From contig URBY01000038.1 in the NCBI GenBank assembly GCA_900546245.1, forward strand, positions 1-10,540: a stretch of 10,540 nt of DNA, read 5' to 3'. This DNA comes from an uncultured Mycoplasmatota bacterium (lineage in GTDB: Bacteria; Bacillota_I; Bacilli_A; RF39; UBA660). Shown here piece after piece: positions 1 to 5,994 of this stretch (positions are counted from its first letter, which is position 1; each line of letters begins with the position of its first letter). The notes beneath the pieces were generated by a model that saw nothing but the letters and a program-made list of their open reading frames with translations, did not search any database and was not told where the DNA came from. Position numbers and translations under genes: made by a program.

Positions 1-35
1 AATATTTTGTAATTCTTTTCTTTATAATTCTTCAT
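1..35 (-). CDS. Start of an unidentified gene running off the left edge (partial)
   Basis: Only the first eleven or so codons are visible, reading MKNYKEKNYKI. The ATG at 35-33 is preceded by GGAG at 48-45, nine bases upstream. An in-frame ATG at 50-48, with AAGG at 58-55, is the alternative and would add five residues (MECLY). A credible promoter lies just upstream at 75-103, and the preceding operon is terminated before it, so this looks like a fresh transcription unit. The fragment is too short to assign any family. In many Firmicutes other division genes follow divIB, but nothing visible here supports that. Confidence 0.45.
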   Translation of the reverse strand, partial: MKNYKEKNYKI

Positions 36-74
36 ATACAAGCACTCCATTCTACCTTATATAAACTTATATTT

Positions 75-103
75 ATTATATCAAATATGCGCTTTTTTGT
101 ATA
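75..103 (-). promoter_or_regulatory. Promoter with extended -10 for the left-edge gene
   Basis: On the minus strand a perfect TATAAT lies at 80-75, preceded by TG at 83-82, giving an extended -10 (TGaTATAAT). A partial -35, TATACA, lies at 103-98 with a 17-base spacer. Transcription would start near base 68, leaving a leader of about 18-33 bases that holds the ribosome sites of the left-edge gene. It sits directly beyond the ftsQ terminator, which fits a new transcription unit. Confidence 0.55.
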
Positions 104-110
104 TATTTTG

Positions 111-147
111 TAAAGAAAAAAATAATCAATATGTTTACTATTGATTA
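111..147 (-). terminator. Intrinsic terminator after ftsQ
   Basis: A perfect 9-bp stem, TAATCAATA at 123-131 pairing with TATTGATTA at 139-147, encloses a 7-base loop. On the minus strand it is followed by a T run (TTTTTTTCTTTA, 122-111). It begins about 22 bases after the ftsQ stop and so ends the murG-murB-ftsQ unit. A shorter T run on the plus side (148-153) could let it work in both directions. The stem is AT-rich, as expected for this genome. Confidence 0.75.
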
Positions 148-169
148 CTTTTTATATCTTTTAATTTCA

Positions 170-850
170 TTATTCTTTTGGAACAAAATAATTGCCATAA
201 TCTAAATATAAAATTCCGTTTTTAGTACCTAATGTTTTTGATATTTCAAGATAGTCATTTATATTATCAAACTTACTCATAGTAACATACACATAATTAC
301 CATCATTCATAGATAATAAAAATCTTTCTTTATCTATATCATTTGGATCATATTTTATTTCTGAAATACTTTGATAAGTATTATCATTAACTTTTTTAAA
401 TTTATTAACTAACTTATCATATAATTTTTTATCTTGTATATCACTTACTAAAACTGGTGATAATTTATAATAATAATCTATTTCTTTACCTGATTCTGTT
501 ATTGATTTTTTCTTAATGTTATCATAAAACAAAATTTTATTTTCTTCTATTATTATCTTAAACTTTCCATATATTGTTTTTTTAATTTTTATATTTTTTA
601 TCAAATCATTATTTTTTATTTTAGAATTAATACTATAGTTTGTAGTTAATAAATATGATGGATATTTATCAAGACCAGTCATACTTAATATTTCTTCATC
701 TTTATAGTATGTATTACCACTAATATAATAACCTTTTACTTTTATTTTTCCTAAAAGAAATATTAAAGAAATAAGCAATAAAAATATTAAAAGTACTAGA
801 AAAACTCTAAAAAATTTTATTTTTTTCTTTCGTTTTTTCTTTTTTGCCAC
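170..850 (-). CDS. ftsQ: Cell division protein FtsQ/DivIB
   Basis: Bitopic division protein that, in the family, acts with FtsB/DivIC and FtsL to recruit and regulate septal peptidoglycan synthesis. The 226-residue product has a very basic cytoplasmic tip (KKKKRKKK, residues 3-10), one membrane helix at about 13-35, and then an extracellular POTRA-like segment (about 36-105) opening with KGYYISGNTYYKDEEILSMT, the usual FtsQ pattern. A beta-rich domain follows to about residue 220. It is shorter than typical DivIB proteins and lacks the long C-terminal tail. The start is GTG at 850-848; GGGAG nine bases upstream lies inside the last codons of murB, and no ATG fits. It starts six bases after the murB stop, so translation is probably coupled. 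It is the last gene of murG-murB-ftsQ and is followed by a terminator. The assignment rests on the basic tip, single helix, POTRA start and operon context. Confidence 0.88.
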   Translation of the reverse strand: MAKKKKRKKKIKFFRVFLVLLIFLLLISLIFLLGKIKVKGYYISGNTYYKDEEILSMTGLDKYPSYLLTTNYSINSKIKNNDLIKNIKIKKTIYGKFKIIIEENKILFYDNIKKKSITESGKEIDYYYKLSPVLVSDIQDKKLYDKLVNKFKKVNDNTYQSISEIKYDPNDIDKERFLLSMNDGNYVYVTMSKFDNINDYLEISKTLGTKNGILYLDYGNYFVPKE

Positions 851-856
851 TTTTTA

Positions 857-1765
857 TCACTCCCAATTTATTAATTCTTGTTCTCTAATTAAATCAATAT
901 TATATTCTTCTTTTACTTTCTTTTGTACATATTCCATTAAAGATTTTATATCTTCACTTGTAGCATTATTATAATTTATTATAAAATTTGCATGTTTTTC
1001 AGATACTTTTGCTCCTCCTATAGTATATCCTTTAAGGCCTATATCTTCAATTAATTTACCAGAAGGTGCAAATTCAGGGTTTCTAAACACACTTCCAGCG
1101 GATGGAAATTCTAAAGGCTGAGTTTCCATTCTTTTTTCTTTTCTTCTATTAATAGTTTCCATAATTTCATTTTTATCTTTATGAACTAATTTTAATCTAG
1201 CACTAATTATTATAAAATCTTTATTTTTTTTAAATAAACTATCTCTATATGAAAAATTAATTTCACTATTTGAAAGAGTTCTTATGTTTAAATTTTCATC
1301 TATTACAGTAGCATCTACTAAAATATCACTCATTTCCATTTTATATGCTCCAGCATTAGAACAAATCGCACCACCAACAGTCGCTGGTATACCTGATGCA
1401 AACTCTAAATTTCCTAAATTGTTATCAGCACATAACATACATAACTTAATTATAGGATATCCAGCTTCTACATACACTTCATCATCAAATATTTTTACAT
1501 CACATAAATTGCTTAATTTTATTATAACTCCATCAAATTCTTTTGATGAAAACAATAAATTTGAACCATTACCAATTATAAAATATTTAATATCATTATC
1601 TTTTATATATTTTAATAATTCAAGTAATTTTTGAAGATTATCTGGATAGATAATAAGCTTTGCTTTACCACCAACTTTATATGTTGTATATTTATTTAAA
1701 CTATCATTTTCTATAGTTTTACCTAAATCCATATTTTTTAAATCAATAATATTACTTCTTGTCAT
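857..1765 (-). CDS. murB: UDP-N-acetylenolpyruvoylglucosamine reductase MurB
   Basis: FAD enzyme that uses NADPH to reduce UDP-GlcNAc-enolpyruvate to UDP-MurNAc, the second committed step of cytoplasmic peptidoglycan precursor synthesis. The 302-residue length is normal for the short, type II form. Visible motifs are YTTYKVGG (26-33) and IGNGSNLL (64-71) of the FAD domain, GIPATVGGAICSNAGAY (125-141), SYRDSLF (172-178, catalytic-type Arg174), and AGSVFRNP (223-230, with the proton-donor Ser225). The C-terminal REQEL (294-298) carries a Glu at the expected active-site position. The start ATG has AAGGAG seven bases upstream and lies inside the end of murG (14-base overlap), indicating coupled translation. 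Its TGA stop is followed immediately by an in-frame TAA. Confidence 0.97.
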   Translation of the reverse strand: MTRSNIIDLKNMDLGKTIENDSLNKYTTYKVGGKAKLIIYPDNLQKLLELLKYIKDNDIKYFIIGNGSNLLFSSKEFDGVIIKLSNLCDVKIFDDEVYVEAGYPIIKLCMLCADNNLGNLEFASGIPATVGGAICSNAGAYKMEMSDILVDATVIDENLNIRTLSNSEINFSYRDSLFKKNKDFIIISARLKLVHKDKNEIMETINRRKEKRMETQPLEFPSAGSVFRNPEFAPSGKLIEDIGLKGYTIGGAKVSEKHANFIINYNNATSEDIKSLMEYVQKKVKEEYNIDLIREQELINWE

Positions 1766-2828
1766 TTAAAAGCTCCTTTATTTCATTATAGATTAAAGTT
1801 GCACTATTCTTCTTACCAATATTTTCTAAGTTATCTTTTATTTCTAAACACTTATTAGGATTATTAATCAAATTATTAACTTCATCTACTAATGTTTTAG
1901 GTGTTAAATTTTTTTCTTCTAATAATACACCTGCATTTTTATTTACTAAATACATAGCATTTTTATATTGATGATTTTCTGTAACATAAGGACTTGGCAC
2001 TAAAATAGACGGTGTTTTTGTAACCATTATTTCACTAAGAGTTGTAGCTCCTGCTCTTGTAACTAAAACATCAGTTACCTTCATAAGTCTTGATAAATCA
2101 TCTATATATGGAAAAATAAATACATTTTTACCTTTTTCTTTATTTTGAAATTCTTCATAATAATTTTTACCAGTAACTATTACAACTTCATATTTTGAAT
2201 CAAATTTTGTTAAAGAATCTTTTAATACTTCATTAACAGTTGAAGAACCAAGTGATCCCATAACAATTAATACAAGTTTTTTACTTTTACTTAAACCAAA
2301 TTCCTTTTTATCATATGGTTTCTTTGTAATAATACTTTCACTTGCAGGATTACCTGTATAAACACACTTAACATTACTTACTTTCATTGTTTCAAAAGAA
2401 GTACATAATGTATCCGTATATTTTAAAAGTATCTTATTTGATAATCCTAATATACTATTTTGTTCATGCACTAAAGTTTTATATCCAGATTTTTTAGCTG
2501 CAATAATAACAGGAGCAGTTACATAACCTCCAGCTCCAATAACTATATCTGGATTAAACTTTTTAATTTCTTTTTTACACTTATTAATTCCAATTAAAAA
2601 ATTTGTAACTGATTTTATATTTTTTAAAGTTAATTTTCTACTTATTCCAGAGACATTTATTCCAATATATGGAATATTTTTTTCAGGAATAATATCTTTT
2701 TCCATTCTATTTGTTGTTCCTATATATAAAAACTCACTATTAGGTTCTTTTTCTTTTATTTTATCTATTATTGCAAGTGCTGGATAAATATGGCCACCAG
2801 TACCACCTGCTGATATAACTACTTTCAT
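1752..2828 (-). CDS. murG: UDP-GlcNAc:lipid I N-acetylglucosaminyltransferase MurG
   Basis: Peripheral membrane GT-B glycosyltransferase that adds GlcNAc to lipid I to form lipid II on the cytoplasmic face. The 358-residue length is typical. The N-terminal domain opens with GGTGGHIYPALA (8-19), the hallmark acceptor-side loop with His13, followed by GAGGYVTAPV (about 98-107) and the HEQNS motif (about 121-125). The C-terminal UDP-GlcNAc domain contains the MGSLGS loop, TRAGATTLSEI and the PYVTENHQYKNA segment that holds the nucleotide sugar. It is the first gene of the murG-murB-ftsQ unit, with its own promoter. The ribosome site (GGTGA, four bases from the ATG) is mediocre and the predicted leader is very short. 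The usual partners mraY, murD and ftsW are not adjacent, so this is a fragment of the dcw cluster. Confidence 0.97.
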   Translation of the reverse strand: MKVVISAGGTGGHIYPALAIIDKIKEKEPNSEFLYIGTTNRMEKDIIPEKNIPYIGINVSGISRKLTLKNIKSVTNFLIGINKCKKEIKKFNPDIVIGAGGYVTAPVIIAAKKSGYKTLVHEQNSILGLSNKILLKYTDTLCTSFETMKVSNVKCVYTGNPASESIITKKPYDKKEFGLSKSKKLVLIVMGSLGSSTVNEVLKDSLTKFDSKYEVVIVTGKNYYEEFQNKEKGKNVFIFPYIDDLSRLMKVTDVLVTRAGATTLSEIMVTKTPSILVPSPYVTENHQYKNAMYLVNKNAGVLLEEKNLTPKTLVDEVNNLINNPNKCLEIKDNLENIGKKNSATLIYNEIKELLNDKK

Positions 2829-2843
2829 TCTATCACCATTATA

Positions 2844-2852
2844 ATTATATCA
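2844..2852 (-). promoter_or_regulatory. Extended -10 promoter for murG-murB-ftsQ
   Basis: On the minus strand TGaTATAAT occupies 2852-2844, a consensus extended -10. The -35 position (TTTTAA about 17 bases upstream) is poor, which extended -10 promoters tolerate. Transcription would begin near 2837, only about nine bases before the murG ATG. It lies after the terminator of the upstream signalling operon. Confidence 0.5.
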
Positions 2853-2873
2853 TATTAAAAAGTATTTTAAAAC

Positions 2874-2906
2874 TAAAAAAGAAAACTCTTTTAATAAAGT
2901 TTTCTT
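2874..2906 (-). terminator. Intrinsic terminator of the phosphorelay operon
   Basis: A perfect 9-bp stem, AAGAAAACT at 2879-2887 with AGTTTTCTT at 2898-2906, encloses a 10-base loop. On the minus strand the stem runs directly into a T tract ending near 2874. It begins six bases after the stop of the DUF4870 gene and separates the signalling genes from the murG promoter. Confidence 0.75.
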
Positions 2907-2912
2907 ATATAA

Positions 2913-3260
2913 TTATTTCCAAATTGCTTTAGCCAAATCACTTATAACTGGAATTTCATATCTAGTACCTTCAAATGCTTTTACAATAGTTATTATTATA
3001 AATACAAGCAATATAATTGAGATGCAAGATGATACATACATTAATATTCCTGTACCTATAATGCCTCCTAATATACTAGTAGCTATATTAATTACAATAT
3101 TTACAAGCCATATTGTTCCTGATTGTTTATAATGGAATTTAATATCTTCTGATAAATAATCATATTTCATAAATGCAAATATAAATCCTAATAAATTAAT
3201 TATATATACTAAAAATACTTCCCATTTTTCTTCTAATCCAGTTACTGTTGTCTTTTTCAT
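2913..3260 (-). CDS. Small DUF4870-type multi-helix membrane protein
   Basis: A 115-residue integral membrane protein. Hydrophobic segments lie at about 14-31 (VFLVYIINLLGFIFAF) and about 51-66 and 68-95 (the last possibly two helices), with a charged loop KYDYLSEDIKFHYKQSG between the first and second. The HYKQSGTIWL stretch followed by long Ile/Val-rich helices is typical of the DUF4870 (Tic20-like fold) family, whose function is not established. The start ATG is well supported by AGGAGG about five bases upstream, and that site overlaps the stop of the response regulator gene nine bases away. It is the last gene of the signalling operon and sits directly before the terminator. It may be a membrane partner or target of the pathway, but this is inferred from position only. 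Family call moderate; membrane topology confident. Confidence 0.7.
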   Translation of the reverse strand: MKKTTVTGLEEKWEVFLVYIINLLGFIFAFMKYDYLSEDIKFHYKQSGTIWLVNIVINIATSILGGIIGTGILMYVSSCISIILLVFIIITIVKAFEGTRYEIPVISDLAKAIWK

Positions 3261-3269
3261 AAACTCCTC

Positions 3270-3674
3270 CTACTTCACCATTTTAGCAACTACTCTTTCA
3301 ATGTCAAATCCACTAAATGGTTTAATTAAAATATCTACTATATTGTATGTTAAACATTTGTTTATTGTTTCTTTTGAACTATCACCTGTAATTATTGAAA
3401 CAGGTATTTTATTAAATAAATCCTTTTCTTTAAAATGATCCAATACTGCAAAACCATCAAGATCAGGCATATTTAGGTCAAGTAATATTGCAACTAATAC
3501 ACCCTCTGGCATAGTATCAACTATATCAATAGCTTCTCGCCCATTTGATGCCATAAGAATTTTATATTGATCCTTATAAACTCTCTCTATTAAACTTCTA
3601 GTAATATTAGAATCATCAACAACTAATATTGTTTTATCCTTAACATCTGGCATTAAAACTAAATTATCACCCAT
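3270..3674 (-). CDS. Receiver-only response regulator (CheY/Spo0F-like)
   Basis: A 134-residue protein that is a single REC domain with a short N-terminal extension (residues 1-13). The acidic pair Asp20-Asp21 (ILVVDDS), the phospho-acceptor Asp66 (ILLDLNMPDLDG), the switch Thr96 (SIITGD) and the conserved Lys118 (IKPF) are all present, so it should be phosphorylated in the usual way. There is no DNA-binding, cyclase or phosphodiesterase domain, so it must act by protein contact or pass the phosphate on. It lies ten bases after the HPt gene, with AGGAGG six bases before its ATG, and is followed nine bases later by the DUF4870 gene. The position next to an HPt protein and a hybrid kinase suggests it is the terminal receiver of that phosphorelay. 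Confidence 0.93.
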   Translation of the reverse strand: MGDNLVLMPDVKDKTILVVDDSNITRSLIERVYKDQYKILMASNGREAIDIVDTMPEGVLVAILLDLNMPDLDGFAVLDHFKEKDLFNKIPVSIITGDSSKETINKCLTYNIVDILIKPFSGFDIERVVAKMVK

Positions 3675-3684
3675 AAATATCCTC

Positions 3685-4041
3685 CTATACTCCTAAATAT
3701 TCTTTTATTATACCTATAATTCTATTAACTTCATTTTCTAATTCTTCAAAATTAGCATTAACATATTCTACATCGTTTTCTTTACTTTTCATTTCATGAT
3801 TATATGCAAGTTCAGCAAGATGAGTAAATCCTAAATATTTAGAATCACTTTTAATTGAATGAACTAAAATAGCATAATTTGGCATATCACCACTATTTTT
3901 ATATTCAATTACTTTTGGCATTTTTTCATTTATTTCTGATAAAAAATCATTCATTGTTTCATTATACATATCCATGTCACCAAGTAACTCTAATCCTGCT
4001 TCAACATTAACACCATTTTCTTCTAAAAAACTTCTATCCAT
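3685..4041 (-). CDS. Stand-alone HPt phosphotransfer protein
   Basis: A 118-residue, probably all-helical protein. The sequence HSIKSDSKYLG at 61-71 matches the HPt active-site helix (H-x-[LI]-K-x-x-[SA]-x-x-[LI]-G), making His61 the phosphorylatable residue and Lys64 its neighbour. The flanking acidic helices fit the four-helix HPt bundle and the length is typical. Such proteins shuttle phosphoryl groups between the receiver of a hybrid kinase and a separate response regulator. Both partners are encoded beside it: the hybrid kinase 38 bases upstream and the receiver protein ten bases downstream. The ribosome site (AAGGA, about nine bases from the ATG) is moderate. An extended -10 element just upstream could give it additional transcription independent of the kinase gene. 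Confidence 0.9.
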   Translation of the reverse strand: MDRSFLEENGVNVEAGLELLGDMDMYNETMNDFLSEINEKMPKVIEYKNSGDMPNYAILVHSIKSDSKYLGFTHLAELAYNHEMKSKENDVEYVNANFEELENEVNRIIGIIKEYLGV

Positions 4042-4064
4042 ATTCCTATATCCTTTCTATAATG

Positions 4065-4079
4065 ATTATAACATACTTT
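4065..4079 (-). promoter_or_regulatory. Internal extended -10 promoter before the HPt gene
   Basis: On the minus strand TGtTATAAT lies at 4073-4065, in the 38-base gap between the kinase and HPt genes, ending 23 bases before the HPt ATG. The -35 position is poor. The twelve bases AAAGTATGTTAT (4079-4068) recur exactly upstream of the kinase gene at 5958-5947, at nearly the same distance from the start codon. This points to two similarly built, perhaps co-regulated promoters. Confidence 0.45.
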
Positions 4080-5918
4080 TTATTTTTTTGTTAAATAAGT
4101 TTTCAAAACTCTATTTAATTCTGATTTTTCAATTGGTTTTGCTAAATAATCTGTGAAACCAAGTTCAATATACTTCTCTTTCATACCAGTTAATGCATTT
4201 GCAGTAAGTACAACTATTGGTCCAGCATATAATTCGTTTTTTTGTATTTCTTTTAATGTTTCAGTACCACTCATTTTAGGCATCATATCATCCATAAGAA
4301 TTAAATCATATTTATTATTTTTTAATAATTCTATGGCATCAAAACCAGATTCAATTGTTACTATTTCTAAATTATATGGAGTAAGTAGTCTAGTTGCAAC
4401 TTTTAAATTAAGTTTATTATCATCAACAACTAATACTTTTTTCCCTTTTAAATCAATCACTTCTAAATTTGAGTTACTATTATCATCAAGTGAAATAGTT
4501 GGATTTTTTACAATTCTTTGATCTAAAGATATAGTAAATTTACTTCCTTTTCCATATTCACTTTGTACAACAATATTACCATGCATCATCTCTAACAATT
4601 TTTTTGTAATTGCAAGTCCAAGACCAGTTCCTTCTATTGTTGTATTGTTTTCTTCATCTAACCTTTCAAACTTAGTAAATAATTTATTTATACTTTCTTT
4701 CTTTATTCCACGTCCAGTATCTTCAACTGATACTATCATTCTACATACATCATCTTTAATAATAGATTGAACACTAAATATTATTTTACCTTTATCTGTA
4801 TATTTAGCAGCATTTGTAAGAATATTAAGTATTACTTGTTTAACTCTTGTTTGATCACCATATAAAACTCTTGGAAGTGATTCATCAAACTTAGTTATAA
4901 ATTCAATTGGTTTTTCACCTATTCTTACCTTTGTAAGTTTAGATAACTCCTCAAGCATCTTTTTAGTATCATACTCTTTTTTAATTATTTCTATTTTATT
5001 TGCTTCTATCTTAGAAATATCAAGTACACCATTAACTATTTCAAGTAAGTTATCTGATGCAACTAATATATCTTTTACATCTGTTTTTGCTTCATCAGGC
5101 AAATTTTTATTATCGCTTAATGAATTACTAAAACCAACTATTGCATTAAGTGGTGTTCTTATTTCATGAGACATACTACTTAAGAAATCTGTTTTTGCTC
5201 TATTTGCTTTTTCTGCTTGATCTTTTGCTAAATTAAGTTGCTCAATTAATTTAACATCAGGATTTTCAATTGTAAAATAAAGTAAGAATGTAACAAACGA
5301 TTCAACTGCTGTTACTAAAAGTATTTCAGGTTGAAGTTTTTGTATTAATATTACTGATGCTGATAAATCAATATAAAATATAAGTGGTAAATATTTAATT
5401 TTTCTTATTTTTCTTATATTTGAAACTATCATTATTACTGATATAACATCTAATAAACCACCAATTGCATATGAAATATTTGCACCTGGACCATATGTAT
5501 ATATAACTCCATTTTCACTAAAATTATATAATGGTAATATTAATAATAAAAATGACATTAATGTATATAGAATAATTGAAATTTTTTTAACATTTTTATA
5601 TTTTTTAGTTTTAGAAAATTCATTACTATTATTTTTGCTATATGATATAACAAATGTATAAAATGTAAATAATGAAATCCAAGTTAATAAATAAATCAAA
5701 TATAATTTTGATATAAAGTTTAATAATGGATTATTTACATCAGTTAACGCCATATACGTACTTGTTAAATCAAGCAATAAGCCTATAAAGTTTGAAACTA
5801 TCAAAATTGAGAAAATTTTATTTTCCTTACTTTTTATTTTGTCTTTTGAAAAAAATATTATCATTAATAGTACAATATAAAATAAACTACATATTTGAAA
5901 ATATAATGAACTATACAT
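4080..5918 (-). CDS. Membrane-bound hybrid sensor histidine kinase
   Basis: A 612-residue hybrid kinase. About seven hydrophobic helices fill residues 6-216 (approximately 6-23, 35-52, 66-92, 112-132, 148-168, 176-193 and 198-216), resembling seven-helix sensor regions, with no large extracellular domain. A coiled linker (225-245) leads to the HisKA dimerisation domain with the H-box MSHEIRTPLNAI and phospho-acceptor His251. The ATPase domain has its N-box around Asn365/Asn369, G1 DTGRGI (400-405), F-box LFTKFERL (413-420) and G2 GTGLGLAI (430-437). A C-terminal receiver follows with Asp499-Asp500, phospho-acceptor Asp543 (LILMDDMMP), Thr572 and Lys594. All catalytic residues are intact, so it should autophosphorylate and relay His251 to Asp543. 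The next two genes supply the HPt and second receiver. The start has GGAGG ten bases upstream. The ligand cannot be told from sequence; the intramembrane sensor suggests a lipid-soluble or membrane-state signal, which is inference. Confidence 0.95.
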   Translation of the reverse strand: MYSSLYFQICSLFYIVLLMIIFFSKDKIKSKENKIFSILIVSNFIGLLLDLTSTYMALTDVNNPLLNFISKLYLIYLLTWISLFTFYTFVISYSKNNSNEFSKTKKYKNVKKISIILYTLMSFLLLILPLYNFSENGVIYTYGPGANISYAIGGLLDVISVIMIVSNIRKIRKIKYLPLIFYIDLSASVILIQKLQPEILLVTAVESFVTFLLYFTIENPDVKLIEQLNLAKDQAEKANRAKTDFLSSMSHEIRTPLNAIVGFSNSLSDNKNLPDEAKTDVKDILVASDNLLEIVNGVLDISKIEANKIEIIKKEYDTKKMLEELSKLTKVRIGEKPIEFITKFDESLPRVLYGDQTRVKQVILNILTNAAKYTDKGKIIFSVQSIIKDDVCRMIVSVEDTGRGIKKESINKLFTKFERLDEENNTTIEGTGLGLAITKKLLEMMHGNIVVQSEYGKGSKFTISLDQRIVKNPTISLDDNSNSNLEVIDLKGKKVLVVDDNKLNLKVATRLLTPYNLEIVTIESGFDAIELLKNNKYDLILMDDMMPKMSGTETLKEIQKNELYAGPIVVLTANALTGMKEKYIELGFTDYLAKPIEKSELNRVLKTYLTKK

Positions 5919-5937
5919 ATTTTATCTACCTCCATCC

Positions 5938-5958
5938 ATTATAATAATAACATACTTT
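5938..5958 (-). promoter_or_regulatory. Promoter region of the hybrid kinase gene
   Basis: On the minus strand TGtTATTAT (5952-5944) is an extended -10 candidate, overlapped by a second candidate TATAAT at 5943-5938. Neither has a good -35 at the usual distance. The twelve bases AAAGTATGTTAT (5958-5947) are identical to those upstream of the HPt gene. The kinase ATG is about 20-25 bases downstream with a GGAGG ribosome site between, so this is likely the operon's main promoter. Confidence 0.45.
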
Positions 5959-5959
5959 A

Positions 5960-5990
5960 TACAAAAAAAGACAAAATTTTTATTAAATTT
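5960..5990 (-). terminator. Possible weak terminator after the acyltransferase gene
   Basis: After the stop at 5995, the minus strand has a 6-bp A/T-only stem (AAATTT at 5985-5990 and 5974-5979, five-base loop) followed by CTTTTTTTG (5970-5962). The T tract is good but the stem is weak, so read-through into the kinase gene is likely if this works at all. Confidence 0.25.
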
Positions 5991-5994
5991 CATC

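Noticed and set aside
857..859. Possible use of code 4 (TGA as Trp), given the extreme AT content
   Set aside because: All complete proteins read through with TGG for Trp and no internal TGA. The murB TGA is followed directly by TAA, so that one stop alone is not decisive, but the overall pattern supports the standard bacterial code.
1284..1634. Plus-strand open frame of 116 codons
   Set aside because: Lies opposite murB, has no ribosome site and no recognisable motifs; the minus strand reading is an unmistakable MurB.
3974..4521. Two plus-strand open frames (3974-4156 and 4153-4521)
   Set aside because: Opposite the HPt gene and the receiver end of the hybrid kinase; their sequences are shadows of well-conserved proteins on the other strand.
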